Notes: a model not told the origin generated them from the sequence alone. Shown: positions 8,300 through 17,377, counted from the stretch's first letter. The stretch is DNA of 64,000 nt from Novosphingobium kaempferiae (GCF_021227995.1 NZ_CP089301.1:5456001-5520000), one strand, 5' to 3'. Numbers and translations: made by a program.

Positions 8300-9223
8300 A
8301 TGTTCAAGAGTAAAGTTCACGACGACAACGAAAGTCTCGATGTGCTTCAAAAGCAGATCCAGGCCTTGCAGGCATCCATAGGTACGCTCACGCAGACTGT
8401 AGATCATCTGCTGAATGTCGCCACCGAGACCCGCCAGCTTGTAGGCCCGTTCGGCACGCCCATGCCGGACGGATCGATGCTCGTGCAGACGATTCACGGC
8501 GTCAAGTTCCTGATCGACCCGAACGACCGGATAATGGCGCCGCAGCTCATCATCTACCGGCAATGGGAAGCGGAGATGACGCGTCTGTTCCTCCATAACC
8601 TCGATCCGTCGACTGTTTTCGTCGATGTCGGCGCCAACTTCGGATATTTCACGGTACTTGGTGCCAACCGCATTGGCGCGTCAGGCTCGGGGCAAGTCTA
8701 CGCCTATGAACCAAACCCGCGCCTCGTCCCGCTCCTGCGGGCCAATTGCGAGATCAACTGGTCGATGGCGCCGGTCACGATCAGCGATGCGGCGGTCGGC
8801 GCCGGGGAAGGCAGCGCGACGATCTCCGTTCCCCTGAACGGCGCGGCGAACGCTACGCTATCGGACGTCGGCGGAGACTGCGCCAGGCATGACGTGAAGG
8901 TCGTCTCTCTGGACGACAGTCTGCCGGAGGACCTCAAGGTCGATTGGCTCAAGATCGATGTGGAGGGTCACGAACTCGGAGTCCTGCAGGGCGCGCGGCG
9001 CGTCATCGCCAGATCGCCGGACGTCAGGATCGTCATGGAGTGGTCGGTCAACCAGATGCGCGACGCGGGAGTATCGGCCGACGACATGATCGCGATGTTC
9101 CGGGAACTCGGGCTGGTGGCGGCTTCGGTCCCCGACAGCGGAAGAATTTCGGACACCGAAGTGATCCGGTTCGATCGCCTCGGTGAAATTGCCTACGACA
9201 ATATCCTGCTGTGGAGACCGTAG
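8300..9223 (+). CDS. FkbM-family methyltransferase with N-terminal coiled coil
   Basis: 307 aa from the ATG at 8300 (GAGGGTGTGTG in front). Residues about 10-45 form a short coiled coil (LDVLQKQIQALQASIGTLTQ). The remainder is an FkbM methyltransferase: TVFVDVGANFGYFTVLGAN for SAM binding, then VDWLKIDVEGHELGVLQGA. It ends the reconstructed operon of glycosyl- and methyltransferases and is followed by a strong hairpin terminator. Expected role: O-methylation of a sugar in the capsule or a related surface glycan. The acceptor cannot be read from sequence. Confidence 0.88.
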   Translation: MFKSKVHDDNESLDVLQKQIQALQASIGTLTQTVDHLLNVATETRQLVGPFGTPMPDGSMLVQTIHGVKFLIDPNDRIMAPQLIIYRQWEAEMTRLFLHNLDPSTVFVDVGANFGYFTVLGANRIGASGSGQVYAYEPNPRLVPLLRANCEINWSMAPVTISDAAVGAGEGSATISVPLNGAANATLSDVGGDCARHDVKVVSLDDSLPEDLKVDWLKIDVEGHELGVLQGARRVIARSPDVRIVMEWSVNQMRDAGVSADDMIAMFRELGLVAASVPDSGRISDTEVIRFDRLGEIAYDNILLWRP

Positions 9224-9261
9224 GATAGCTGTCCCGGCGGGTTCCGGCATGACGACCCGAA

Positions 9262-9290
9262 CCATTGCCCGGCGCGAAGCCGGGCAATGG
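9262..9290. terminator. Bidirectional hairpin terminator between convergent genes
   Basis: Perfect 12-bp stem CCATTGCCCGGC / GCCGGGCAATGG with the 5-nt loop GCGAA, located between the stop at 9223 (+) and the stop at 9302 (-). There is no T-tract on either side, but position and stem strength fit a shared terminator. Confidence 0.75.
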
Positions 9291-9301
9291 TCGAGCGGCG
9301 T

Positions 9302-10018
9302 TCAGGCCGCCTTGCGGGCGATCATGAACTTCGAATACGGATCGAAGGCGCGGGAATAGACGACGATGTCGCAGTCGACGTATTCCTTCACGATGGCGCC
9401 GAGCGTCTCGTTGGGGACGTCGTCGCAGACCAGCCAGCCACCCGGGGCGAGCAGCGTGTTGATCGCGGCCGAGTAAGACCGGACTTCTTTCTCGTCATGC
9501 AGGGTGTCGCAGAAGATCATGGAATAGCGATCCCGCTTCGGAACGTGCAGGAAGTTTCCGCGGATGAACGTGGTTACGTACTTCAGCAGGCCTGCCCGGC
9601 GGATATTCTCGATGAGAGCGCCCATGCTCCCGCCGGTGCAGTGTATGTTCCTGACGATCTCGTCGTCGTCGACGAACTCGGAAAAGTCGTTGTCGAACAG
9701 CTCTTTCCACTCGGCGATCGACGTCGGCCCATAGTCGATCGTGTCGAACGATTTGGCGTTGGAGGCGTCCCTTACGCCGGCGGCGATGGCAAGCGTGGAC
9801 CGGCCCAGCCAGGGACCGATTTCCAGAATGTCGCCTGCAATGTTCTTGGCGATATTGTACAGGACGTTGACTTCCGTTCCGTTCGTCCAGCCATGCGGGA
9901 AGAACCTTCCATCTACGGAGCAGCCTTCGAGCTTTCCGAAATCAATGCCTCCATTTGCGAAAATCGTGTCGATCATAACCGTGTCGATCATCCAGGTCCC
10001 TGTTGGTACGAAATTCAC
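9302..10018 (-). CDS. Class I SAM-dependent methyltransferase (Methyltransf_24 type)
   Basis: 238 aa from a GTG at 10018 overlapping the upstream stop as GTGA. Residues about 60-80 (GDILEIGPWLGRSTLAIAAG) form the SAM-binding motif I; FDTIDYGP follows as the acidic strand 2, and RYSMIFCDTLHDEKEVRSY plus LLAPGGWLVCDDVPN mark motifs II and III with the DTLH metal-binding-like segment. Small-molecule or sugar O-methyltransferases have this arrangement. It is the last gene of the minus-strand capsule-export operon (kpsE-kpsM-kpsT-GT-MT-MT), so it probably decorates the exported polysaccharide. Confidence 0.82.
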   Translation of the reverse strand: MNFVPTGTWMIDTVMIDTIFANGGIDFGKLEGCSVDGRFFPHGWTNGTEVNVLYNIAKNIAGDILEIGPWLGRSTLAIAAGVRDASNAKSFDTIDYGPTSIAEWKELFDNDFSEFVDDDEIVRNIHCTGGSMGALIENIRRAGLLKYVTTFIRGNFLHVPKRDRYSMIFCDTLHDEKEVRSYSAAINTLLAPGGWLVCDDVPNETLGAIVKEYVDCDIVVYSRAFDPYSKFMIARKAA

Positions 10019-10776
10019 CTTCTCGCGTAGATCGTCGCGCCGACGATGCCGCCGTGGTCGATGTGGTCGAGGTACAGCCGCCTGAGGCCGGCGCGGTAGA
10101 ACAGGCCCACGACCCGCGAGAGGTCGTAGTCGTGCATGATCATCACCCCTTCCGGGATCTTCCGGCGCCGCCTGAAGGGACGGGGCGGGCGCACGCCGCC
10201 CTCGTCGTCGATGATGAGGCGGGCGCCGACCGAATTCTCGTGATGGACGGTCCGGCCGAACATGATCTGGATGGTGGCGCCGCCGTCCGGCCCCACCCGG
10301 TCGAGCAACTCGGCGATGATGTCGTAGCCGCGTTCGGGCGGGATGTGCTGGAGCACGATGGCCGAGACCACCCAGTCGAACGGCTCGTGGGGGATGGCAT
10401 CGAGGAAGCGCAGGCCCGGATGCGGGTGCCTGCGCGCCTCGGCCAGCATGCCCGGCGAGATGTCGACGCCGGTGGCGGTTCCCGTCAGCGCGGCGAGCGG
10501 GGCGGTAAGGCGGCCGACGCCGCAGCCGAAGTCGAGCGCCGAGCGAGGCTCGAAGGGCCCGAAGATCTCGCGCATGCGGTCGATGAAATGGTTGATGTCG
10601 CCTTCGCCGGAGCGGAAGAATTCGGCGCGTGCATCCTCATCGAGGTTCTCGCGCTTGAACCGGTCGGCGGTCAGGACTCCGAAGAAGGGCTCCGTCTCGC
10701 CGATGATCTGCCAGTCGCGGTCGGTGTCCCGGATCGGTTCGTCGGATCGAAAGCCCGACAGCAGGCGCTTTAGCAT
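10015..10776 (-). CDS. Class I SAM-dependent methyltransferase
   Basis: 253 aa from ATG 10776, with AGGGGAATTC in front; longer in-frame starts lack a ribosome site. Motif I is SALDFGCGVGRLTAPLAAL near residue 75, followed by GVDISPGMLAEA and DWVVSAIVLQHIPPE. The C-terminal 70 residues include a basic PPRPFRRRRKIPEG and an unusual acceptor-side region. It is coupled by GTGA to the next methyltransferase. Two adjacent methyltransferases in a capsule operon suggest two methyl modifications of the glycan. The acceptors are unknown. Confidence 0.82.
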   Translation of the reverse strand: MLKRLLSGFRSDEPIRDTDRDWQIIGETEPFFGVLTADRFKRENLDEDARAEFFRSGEGDINHFIDRMREIFGPFEPRSALDFGCGVGRLTAPLAALTGTATGVDISPGMLAEARRHPHPGLRFLDAIPHEPFDWVVSAIVLQHIPPERGYDIIAELLDRVGPDGGATIQIMFGRTVHHENSVGARLIIDDEGGVRPPRPFRRRRKIPEGVMIMHDYDLSRVVGLFYRAGLRRLYLDHIDHGGIVGATIYARR

Positions 10777-10852
10777 GAATTCCCCTAACCCCTTGGAACA
10801 TGGCTTGATATGGTCCGCCCGAGGCTTTGTCATGCCCTTGCGGGAACTGTCA

Positions 10853-12121
10853 TCAACTCTTTGCGTCCAGCGCCGCCAGCAACATGCGGGCCGAGACGCG
10901 CCAGTCCTCGGAGGGAACGGAGACCGGGATTTGACCTGCCTGTGCCGCCTCGAACCACGCCCGCGCCGCATCGGCCAGAACCCGCGGCGAGGCGTCCGCC
11001 GCGAAGAAGTGGACGCCGCGACCCTCGTGGATGCGGAACACCGGCAGGTCGCGCGCGAGCACGGGCTTGCCATGGCCGAGCGCCTCGATCAGCGGGAGGC
11101 CGAAGCCCTCGCCGTGGGAGGCGATGACGACGCCGGTGCAGGCTTCGTAGATCGCGAAAAGCTCGGCATCGCCGACGTCGTCGAACCACAGCAGCCGGGA
11201 ACCGTGCTCGGGGTGGTTCACGATGAGGTCGCGCAGCAGATCGACCTGCCAGCCCAGGCGGCCCACCAGCACCAGCCTGTCCTGCCGCCCGCGCGCCCAC
11301 AGCAGTTCGAAGGCGGCGATGACGGCGGCATGGCCCTTGCGCGGCTCCAGCGTGCCGACCATCAGCGCGAACGGTGCGGTCGTGTCGAAGCGCGCCGCCA
11401 CGGGCTCGCCCTGAGGGGCATCGGGCGCCTCCAGGATCGCGTGGCCCATCGGCAGCACCTGCGTGCGGAACCCGCGCGTCAGGCCGTGGACGCGGCTGAG
11501 GGCGCAGCGCAGTTCGGCTTCGGTCTGGGGTGAGTTGCACAGGAAGCCGTCGGCGATCCCGGCCAGCACGCCGAGCCAGGCGCCGTAGCGGATGACCGTG
11601 TTGCGCGAGAACCATTCCGGGCGGTCGAGCGGCAGCAGGTCGTGGACGAGGAACCACAGCGCGCCGCCGTCGCGCCGGAAGCGGGCGAGCTGGCGGCGGT
11701 GGCGGCGCACCGCGTCGAGCGAATAGTCCAGCCCCACGAAGACGTCGCCGGGCCGCGCGCGCATCTCCTCGCCGACCGGGCGGGCGAGGTCGGGCACGGG
11801 CCATGCGATCTCGAAGTAGCGCCGCTTGCGGCGGGCCGACACGAAGCGGATGTCCCAGCCTGCGGGCGCCTCGTCGAGCAGCGCCAGCGCCAGCGCGCGC
11901 ACGACGCGCTGGATGCCGGTCCCGGCATCGTGGTTGCTGATGACCGCCATGTCGATGAACAGCCGGGGCCTGTCCGCGTGCGCCGCGACGGGCAGGGCAG
12001 GGCCTGAAGCAGGGGCGGGAGCCGTCCGCTGCCGGTTCCGGCGCGCGCGCGCCACGCGCAGGGCGCGCCAGTCCAGCGCCTGCTCGATCCGATGGGGCAG
12101 AAGTTCGAGGAATGTCCGCAT
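10853..12121 (-). CDS. GT4-family glycosyltransferase
   Basis: 422 aa, ATG 12121. Residues about 50-70 (RLFIDMAVISNHDAGTGIQR) begin the GT-B N-terminal domain; FLVHDLLPLDRPEWF follows. The C-terminal domain contains FALMVGTLEPRKGHAAVIAAF and SHGEGFGLPLIEALGHGKPVL, the GT4 E-x7-E donor-binding region. A sister protein with the same VHDLIPIE and GTIEPRKNH signatures is encoded at 28180-29412. It sits between the capsule ABC transporter ATPase and the methyltransferases and should add a sugar to the capsule repeat or linker. The start is the only ATG that fits downstream of the ATPase stop. Confidence 0.87.
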   Translation of the reverse strand: MRTFLELLPHRIEQALDWRALRVARARRNRQRTAPAPASGPALPVAAHADRPRLFIDMAVISNHDAGTGIQRVVRALALALLDEAPAGWDIRFVSARRKRRYFEIAWPVPDLARPVGEEMRARPGDVFVGLDYSLDAVRRHRRQLARFRRDGGALWFLVHDLLPLDRPEWFSRNTVIRYGAWLGVLAGIADGFLCNSPQTEAELRCALSRVHGLTRGFRTQVLPMGHAILEAPDAPQGEPVAARFDTTAPFALMVGTLEPRKGHAAVIAAFELLWARGRQDRLVLVGRLGWQVDLLRDLIVNHPEHGSRLLWFDDVGDAELFAIYEACTGVVIASHGEGFGLPLIEALGHGKPVLARDLPVFRIHEGRGVHFFAADASPRVLADAARAWFEAAQAGQIPVSVPSEDWRVSARMLLAALDAKS

Positions 12122-12159
12122 GGTGCGTGGAAGAAGCGCCGGCGTGCCGGGCGGCCTTC

Positions 12160-12825
12160 TCAGCCTTCCCCGATGTGCAGGTTGCGCAAGTGCGCCTCGT
12201 GCGCCTCGTCGAACTCGGGATAGAACACGAGGTCGCCTTCGTGGAGGACGGCGAAGCGCCGGCAGTGCCTCCGGACGTATTCCAGGTCGTGCGAGATGAT
12301 GAGCATGGCCCGGTCCCGGCGCTTGCCGAACAGCTCCTCCTCGCACTTCTCGTAGAACTTGGCGTCGCCGACCGCGGTGATCTCGTCGATCAGGTAGCAG
12401 TCGAACTCGATGATCATCGAGATCGCGAAGGCGAGGCGCGCGCGCATGCCCGACGAATAGTTGCGCACCGGCTCGCGCAGGTAGGCGCCGAGTTCGGTGA
12501 ACTCGTAGACGAAGTCGATGTTGTGCTCGGTGCGCTGGTTGTAGATGCGGCTGATGAACCGCACGTTGTCGAGGCCCGTCAGCGTGTTCTGGAACGCGCC
12601 GCCGAACGCCAGCGGCCACGATACCGTCATGTCGCGGGTGACCTCGCCCGCGGTCGGACGCTCGGCGCCGCTGACGAGACGGATCAGCGTGGACTTGCCC
12701 GCGCCGTTGCGGCCCAGGATGCCCAGCTTCTCGCCGCGATCCAGCGTGAACGAGATGTCGTTCAGCACCACCCGGTCGCCGGAGCGCGTCGGGTAGACCT
12801 TGTGGACGTTGTCGAGGCGGATCAT
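12160..12825 (-). CDS. kpsT: Capsule polysaccharide ABC transporter ATPase KpsT
   Basis: 221 aa. Walker A GILGRNGAGKSTLIRL (about residues 36-50), signature NYSSGMRARLAFAISM, Walker B FDCYLIDEITAVGDAKF and switch His in LIISHDLEYVRRH. The short length without the C-terminal carbohydrate-binding domain of Wzt, and the characteristic EITAVGDAKF, place it with KpsT/CtrD of group 2-like capsule export. The start overlaps the permease stop as ATGA. With KpsM it moves the lipid-linked polysaccharide across the inner membrane. Confidence 0.94.
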   Translation of the reverse strand: MIRLDNVHKVYPTRSGDRVVLNDISFTLDRGEKLGILGRNGAGKSTLIRLVSGAERPTAGEVTRDMTVSWPLAFGGAFQNTLTGLDNVRFISRIYNQRTEHNIDFVYEFTELGAYLREPVRNYSSGMRARLAFAISMIIEFDCYLIDEITAVGDAKFYEKCEEELFGKRRDRAMLIISHDLEYVRRHCRRFAVLHEGDLVFYPEFDEAHEAHLRNLHIGEG

Positions 12826-13619
12826 TCCGGGGTGATCTCGCGGTTGGCGACGGCGACCTGCGCCAGCGCCAGCAGGGTCAGGACCGCACAGCAGCCGATC
12901 AGGTAGGGGATGTCGTAGTGGGCGCGGATATGGGCGCCGAAGTAGCCTTCGCGCACCAGTTCCACGCCGTTCACCATCGGCACGTAGAGCACGTAGCGCT
13001 GCGCTTCGGGCGGCAGGGCATCGACCATGAACGCGGCGCCCGACAACGGGAAGGTGAGGTAGGACAGCGGGTGCCAGATCTTCTCGACCAGTTCGCTCTT
13101 CTCGGACAGCGCGCCCAGGAAGACGGCGAGGCTGGCGCCGAACCACGCGATCGACAGCCATCCCGCGACGATCGTCATGACGTCCTCGGGCGGTTCCAGC
13201 CATCCGATCGAGATGTAGAACAGCGACAGCGTGACGAACGAGATCGTCGCGCCGCCGCCCTCGAGTATCAGGCGGGCGAGGAAGATGTCGATGACCCGCA
13301 CGTTGCGGTGGTACATCAGCGACAGGTTCGGCTCGATCGCGCCGATGCAGCGCGCGGGCATGTTGCGCCACAGCAGCACGGCCGAATAGCCGGTCAGCGC
13401 GAAGGCGACGATCGGCAGGTTCGAGCCGTGGACCGACTTGGCCAGCGTCCACAGGATGGTGACGCCGGTGGTGAACAGCATCGGCTCGACGAACAGCCAC
13501 AGGAAGCCGATGTTGTGCCGCCCGTAGCGCGTCAGGATCTCGCGCATCAGCAGCGCGTGGATCACGCGCCACTGGACGCTTGCGCTGCGGCCTATCGCGG
13601 AAAGCTGGGAAAGAGCCAC
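12822..13619 (-). CDS. kpsM: Capsule polysaccharide ABC transporter permease KpsM
   Basis: 265 aa, GTG start at 13619 with GAGG eight bases upstream. Starts with the cytoplasmic helix of this family (VIHALLMREILTRYGRHNIGF), followed by about six membrane segments, for example FLWLFVEPMLFTTGVTILWTL and LIGCCAVLTLLALAQVAVA. The ALLMREILTRYG motif is typical of KpsM/CtrC/RkpT2 permeases. Coupled to kpsT by ATGA and preceded by kpsE with 10 bp between them: one export operon. Confidence 0.94.
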   Translation of the reverse strand: MALSQLSAIGRSASVQWRVIHALLMREILTRYGRHNIGFLWLFVEPMLFTTGVTILWTLAKSVHGSNLPIVAFALTGYSAVLLWRNMPARCIGAIEPNLSLMYHRNVRVIDIFLARLILEGGGATISFVTLSLFYISIGWLEPPEDVMTIVAGWLSIAWFGASLAVFLGALSEKSELVEKIWHPLSYLTFPLSGAAFMVDALPPEAQRYVLYVPMVNGVELVREGYFGAHIRAHYDIPYLIGCCAVLTLLALAQVAVANREITPE

Positions 13620-13629
13620 GGTGCGCGCC

Positions 13630-14739
13630 TCAGTCCTTGTGCTCCAGCATCCCGGCCAGCAGCATGCTCAGGATACCCCATGCGATGAGGCCGAGCACCA
13701 GCGTGGCGAGGATGCCGCGCAGGCGGCGCGGTTCGAGCGCGTCGTCGGGCATGTTCGGCTCGACGATGCGTTCCACGTAGGCCTGCTTGCGGCGCGCCTC
13801 GTTTCGTGCGTCCTCGAGCGAGACCAGGGCGCTGGCGAGCTGCTTTTCGGCGAACAGGTTGTCGAGCTGCAGGCGCTGGTACTCGGCCGCCTGCGACGAG
13901 AGCGAGCGCTTGCCGCCGGCGACCTGCCCGGTCTGCTCGTCGATCTCGGAGGCGATGCCGCGCACGCGCGTCTCGAGCGCCTCGATCTGCGGGTTCTGCG
14001 GCGCCAGCGCGCGCAGTTCGCGCAGCTGCGTGCGCGTCGTTATCAGTTCGTCCTGCAGCTTGGAGATCATCTGCAGCTGGATCGTCGCCTGTTTCTCGGG
14101 ATCGACCACGCCCTGGCGGTTGCGATAGAGCGCGAGCGCCACCGAGGCGTCCTCCGACTTCTTCCTCGCCTCGTCCACTTCGGCCTGCGCGAAGCGGATG
14201 AGATCCTGGCGGCCCCGGGTGTTGAGCTTGTTGACCGTGGCTTCCGCCATCTCGAGCAGGCGCTCGTTGAAGCGGCGGGCATCGCGCGCGGTGTAGCCGC
14301 GCACGGTCAGCGTCACGATCGAGGAGGTGGTGTCGTGCTCGACGTCCACCTTCTTCTCGTAATACTTGTAGAGATCCTCGAACTTTCCTTCCATGCCCGA
14401 CGCATTGTAGCGGTCGAACACGGAGATCGAGGGGGCGCCGTAGGCCTTGGCGAATTCCTGCTTCGCGTTCAGCGCCTGGAGCGCATCGCGCGAGAGCACG
14501 TAGTTCTGCGCGGCGTAGATCTCGTCACCGGCATTGGCGAAGCCGCTGCTCTTGAGCAGCATCCCGAGGCCGGTGGTGGAGGGCTTGTCCGGGCTGCGCA
14601 CGACGAACTGCGATTCCGACACATAGACGTCGGAAGCGAATATTCCGAAATACAAGATGGACAGGGCAGTCGGGATCAGGACCGTTATCCAGAACAGCGG
14701 GCCGGCGGACATGATCTTCTTGGAAATGGTATTCATCAT
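13630..14739 (-). CDS. kpsE: Capsule export inner-membrane co-polymerase KpsE
   Basis: 369 aa. Membrane segments at both ends (about 13-33, PLFWITVLIPTALSILYFG, and about 340-365, GILATLVLGLIAWGILSML) enclose a large periplasmic region with long coiled coils (about 160-320), the layout of the PCP-3/KpsE/CtrB/BexC family. DVYVSESQFVVRSPDKP after the first membrane helix is the family's conserved N-terminal segment. It links the KpsMT transporter to the outer-membrane KpsD-like exporter encoded divergently at 15121. First gene of the minus-strand export operon. Confidence 0.93.
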   Translation of the reverse strand: MMNTISKKIMSAGPLFWITVLIPTALSILYFGIFASDVYVSESQFVVRSPDKPSTTGLGMLLKSSGFANAGDEIYAAQNYVLSRDALQALNAKQEFAKAYGAPSISVFDRYNASGMEGKFEDLYKYYEKKVDVEHDTTSSIVTLTVRGYTARDARRFNERLLEMAEATVNKLNTRGRQDLIRFAQAEVDEARKKSEDASVALALYRNRQGVVDPEKQATIQLQMISKLQDELITTRTQLRELRALAPQNPQIEALETRVRGIASEIDEQTGQVAGGKRSLSSQAAEYQRLQLDNLFAEKQLASALVSLEDARNEARRKQAYVERIVEPNMPDDALEPRRLRGILATLVLGLIAWGILSMLLAGMLEHKD

Positions 14740-15120
14740 TCGCAGTTACGTTCGTGCCTTAGGTGCCGGGTTTCCCGGGCAGGCGGTGTCGGCGCGAAGG
14801 TGGTTCCTTCCGGCATCGACAGGGGGCTTGCCCTTCGGATCGTCTCGAGGCGGCCCCCGTGAGTGTCGGCGGCTTCTAGCTGCCATCGTTTCGGGCGTCC
14901 AGCCCGCGACGGCAGGCATCGCCCCGGGACACGCCAAGCCTGTGGCTAAACGGGAGCCGTTCCGGGCAGGTCGCGAGGTCGCCTGCGCAGCCCTTCAAAG
15001 GCGCTGAAAAGTGCCGCAGACCGGACGGGCTTTCTTGATCTGTGCCCCCGCTTGCGCCATAGCGCAGGCCTGCCTGCCTGGGAAATGCCAAGCTTCACTC
15101 CTGCAGTTGTCTGATTTACC
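14740..15120. promoter_or_regulatory. Divergent kpsE / kpsD control region
   Basis: 381 bp without a plausible gene between divergent kpsE and kpsD. Both operons must be transcribed from here. No strong sigma-70-like pair or ribosome site stands out, and the kpsD ATG has no clear Shine-Dalgarno. Frames inside have composition typical of noncoding high-GC DNA. Confidence 0.55.
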
Positions 15121-16299
15121 ATGAAAAAAGAATATCTACTTTCTCGGGCGATGGTTGCGGCCTGCATGGCCGGCATGCTTTCGGCCTGTGCCGTCGCGCC
15201 TGCCAGCGGCCCTTCGGCGCGCAGCGTCGGCAATGCCCCGGACGCCGCCCGCAACGGCTATGACATCAAGGTCATCGACGTGACCGATGCGGTCGCGCGC
15301 CGCCTGCTCGCGACGGACCGAAAGTCCGCGTTCTCGGAAAACCTCGGCGAAGGCCGCGCGATCGGATCGACGATCGGCAAGGGCGACGTCCTCGACATCG
15401 GCATCTGGGAAGCCCCGCCCGCCGCGCTGTTCGGCGTTTCCGCCCCCGATCCCAGGATGTCCTCGTCCGGCGCCACCGCGCGCGGAACCTCGCTGCCCGA
15501 ACAGATGGTCGACAGCGACGGGCGCATCGTCATTCCCTTCGTGGGCAACGTGCAGGCCGCCGGCCGCACGCCCCAGGACATCGCGCGCGAGATCACCGCG
15601 CGTCTCGCCGGCAAGGCGCATCAGCCGCAGGCCATCGTGCGCCTCGTGCGCAATGCCACTGCGGCGGTCACCGTCGTCGGCGATGTCGGCGGCAGCACCC
15701 GCGTGCCGCTGAGCGCCCGGGGCGAGCGCGTGCTCGACGTGCTCGCCAGCGCGGGCGGCGCCAGGCAGCCGGTGAACAAGACCATGGTGCGCATCACGCG
15801 CGGCGCCCAGACGTCGGCGATGCCGCTCGAAGCGGTGATCCGCGATCCGCGGCAGAACGTCATCCTCCAGCCCGACGACGTGATGACGGTGCTGTTCCAG
15901 CCCTACAGCTTCGTCGCGCTGGGTGCGACCAACCGCAACGAGGAAGTGCCCTTCGAGGCGACCGGCGTGACGCTGGTCCAGGCGCTCGGCCGCGTCGCCG
16001 GCCTGCAGGATGCGCGCGCCGACGTGAAGGGCGTGTTCCTGTTCCGGCTCGAGGATCCCGCCGCGCTGGCGCCCGAGGAGCAGGCGAACGCAAGGCTGAC
16101 GCCGGACGGCAAGGTTCCCGTGATCTACCGGATCAACATGAAGGATCCGGCGATGTTCTTCGTCGCGCAGGGCTTCCCGATCCGCGACAGGGACGTGCTC
16201 TACGTGTCCAACGCGCCGCTGGCCGATTTCCAGAAGTTCGTGAACGTGATCTATTCGACCCTGCTGCCGGTTGCGACGACCATCACCGTGACGCAGTGA
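15121..16299 (+). CDS. kpsD: Outer-membrane capsule exporter lipoprotein, KpsD/Wza-like (OPX family)
   Basis: 392 aa. Lipoprotein signal with lipobox LSAC (Cys23). Residues about 80-170 carry the polysaccharide export (PES) domain: IGKGDVLDIGIWEAPPAALF, then VDSDGRIVIPFVGNVQAAGRT. SLBB-like segments follow (VTVVGDVGGSTRVPLSARG; FVALGATNRNEEVPFEATG). The C-terminus (FVNVIYSTLLPVATTITVTQ) is a short amphipathic end. Length equals CtrA/BexD rather than the longer E. coli KpsD. Transcribed away from kpsE. Forms the outer-membrane exit channel for the capsule. It converges with the recombinase gene 10 bp downstream. Confidence 0.92.
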   Translation: MKKEYLLSRAMVAACMAGMLSACAVAPASGPSARSVGNAPDAARNGYDIKVIDVTDAVARRLLATDRKSAFSENLGEGRAIGSTIGKGDVLDIGIWEAPPAALFGVSAPDPRMSSSGATARGTSLPEQMVDSDGRIVIPFVGNVQAAGRTPQDIAREITARLAGKAHQPQAIVRLVRNATAAVTVVGDVGGSTRVPLSARGERVLDVLASAGGARQPVNKTMVRITRGAQTSAMPLEAVIRDPRQNVILQPDDVMTVLFQPYSFVALGATNRNEEVPFEATGVTLVQALGRVAGLQDARADVKGVFLFRLEDPAALAPEEQANARLTPDGKVPVIYRINMKDPAMFFVAQGFPIRDRDVLYVSNAPLADFQKFVNVIYSTLLPVATTITVTQ

Positions 16300-16309
16300 C
16301 GATGACGGC

Positions 16310-17269
16310 CTAGAGCCGCACCCGCTCCACTTCGGCCAGCGTGATGTCGTCGCGGCGGCGATCGTAGAGCTGGGTGGTGCGGGTGGAGGCGTGGTTGGCC
16401 ATGGCCGCCGCGTTCTCCAGCGTGCCGCCGTTCTTCAGATATGTCGTGATGCCGGTGGCGCGGAAGGTGTGGTTGCCGATCCGCGTGGCGATGCCTGCCG
16501 CCTCGGCGCGGCGGCGGACCATGGCGAAGGCGTCGGGCTGGGTGAGCGGCCGGTCGCCGAGCTGCTTGGTCTTGCGGTCTAGGGCGCGGAACAGCGGGGC
16601 CTTTGCGTTGCCGGGGATGCTGCCGGGATCGCTGGCGTCGAGGTAGGCGGTCAGGTACTCGTCCAGCAGGTGGTGGCAGGGCATCTCGTGCCGCTTGCCC
16701 CCCTTCTCGTGCAGCCGCACCCACAGGCGGCGGCCCTGCACGAAGACGTCCTCCCGCTTCATCGCCAGCGCCGCCCCGATCCGCGCGAAGCTGTAGACCA
16801 TGAGCGCGATCAGCGCGCGGTCGCGCAAGCCTGTCGGCGCGGCAAGGTCGATGCTCTCGATAAGAGCGCGCGCTTCCTCCCCCTCCAGCACCGGCGTCCG
16901 CCCGGTCCGCGCCGAATGGGAAGGACCGCGCACCGAGGACGCCGGGTTGAACGGCACGACCTGCCCGGTCACCAGCCAGTCGAACAGATGCCGCACCGCC
17001 GCCAGACGCTGCTTGACGGTCGGCGCGGAAAGCGACTGTCCCAGCTCCTCGATCCAGCCCGCGACATGGATCGGCGCGATGCTCGGCAGATCGCGCACGC
17101 CATGCCGGTGGCACCAGGCGAGAAAATCGCGCGAGGCGCGCGCATAGGCGCGGCGCGTGTTGGGATTGCGGATGGCGGCGGCGAAGAATTCGAGGAAGCG
17201 AATCCGCGCTTCGGGTGATGCCTCTTTTATGATCGGCACCTGTGCGGGTGAAAGTGCGAGCTGTGTCAT
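16310..17269 (-). CDS. Tyrosine recombinase (XerC/D-like)
   Basis: 319 aa. N-terminal SAM-like core-binding domain (about 20-110; NTRRAYARASRDFLAWC) and a C-terminal catalytic domain with the active residues visible: Arg in SFARIGAALAMKRED, Lys in LHEKGGKRHEMP, H-x-x-R in NHTFRATGITTYL, His in ANHASTRTTQLYDRR, with nucleophile Tyr in QLYDRR. In plasmids such recombinases resolve multimers. A dif-like sequence lies 75 bp upstream of its start. ATG 17269 is kept because there is no longer plausible start. Confidence 0.9.
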   Translation of the reverse strand: MTQLALSPAQVPIIKEASPEARIRFLEFFAAAIRNPNTRRAYARASRDFLAWCHRHGVRDLPSIAPIHVAGWIEELGQSLSAPTVKQRLAAVRHLFDWLVTGQVVPFNPASSVRGPSHSARTGRTPVLEGEEARALIESIDLAAPTGLRDRALIALMVYSFARIGAALAMKREDVFVQGRRLWVRLHEKGGKRHEMPCHHLLDEYLTAYLDASDPGSIPGNAKAPLFRALDRKTKQLGDRPLTQPDAFAMVRRRAEAAGIATRIGNHTFRATGITTYLKNGGTLENAAAMANHASTRTTQLYDRRRDDITLAEVERVRL

Positions 17270-17343
17270 GCCGGTTCCGCTCAGGGCGCCTTGGGTATCG
17301 CTAGGTTCAGTTCAGTCACCCTGTCTGGCGCATAATCAGTCCA

Positions 17344-17361
17344 TGATAAAGGACATTATCA
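17344..17361. other. Candidate dif-like recombination core site
   Basis: TGATAA-AGGACA-TTATCA: inverted 6-bp arms around a 6-bp centre, the inner ATAA/TTAT layout of XerC/XerD sites. It lies between the tyrosine recombinase gene and the higBA operon. A plasmid resolution or pdif-like site is inferred; it could instead be an operator. Confidence 0.4.
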
Positions 17362-17377
17362 CAGAATGATCGGTGGT

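Noticed and set aside
15136..15621. 161-codon minus-strand ORF inside kpsD
   Set aside because: Antisense to the signal peptide and PES domain of kpsD; composition is a codon-position artefact of the sense gene.
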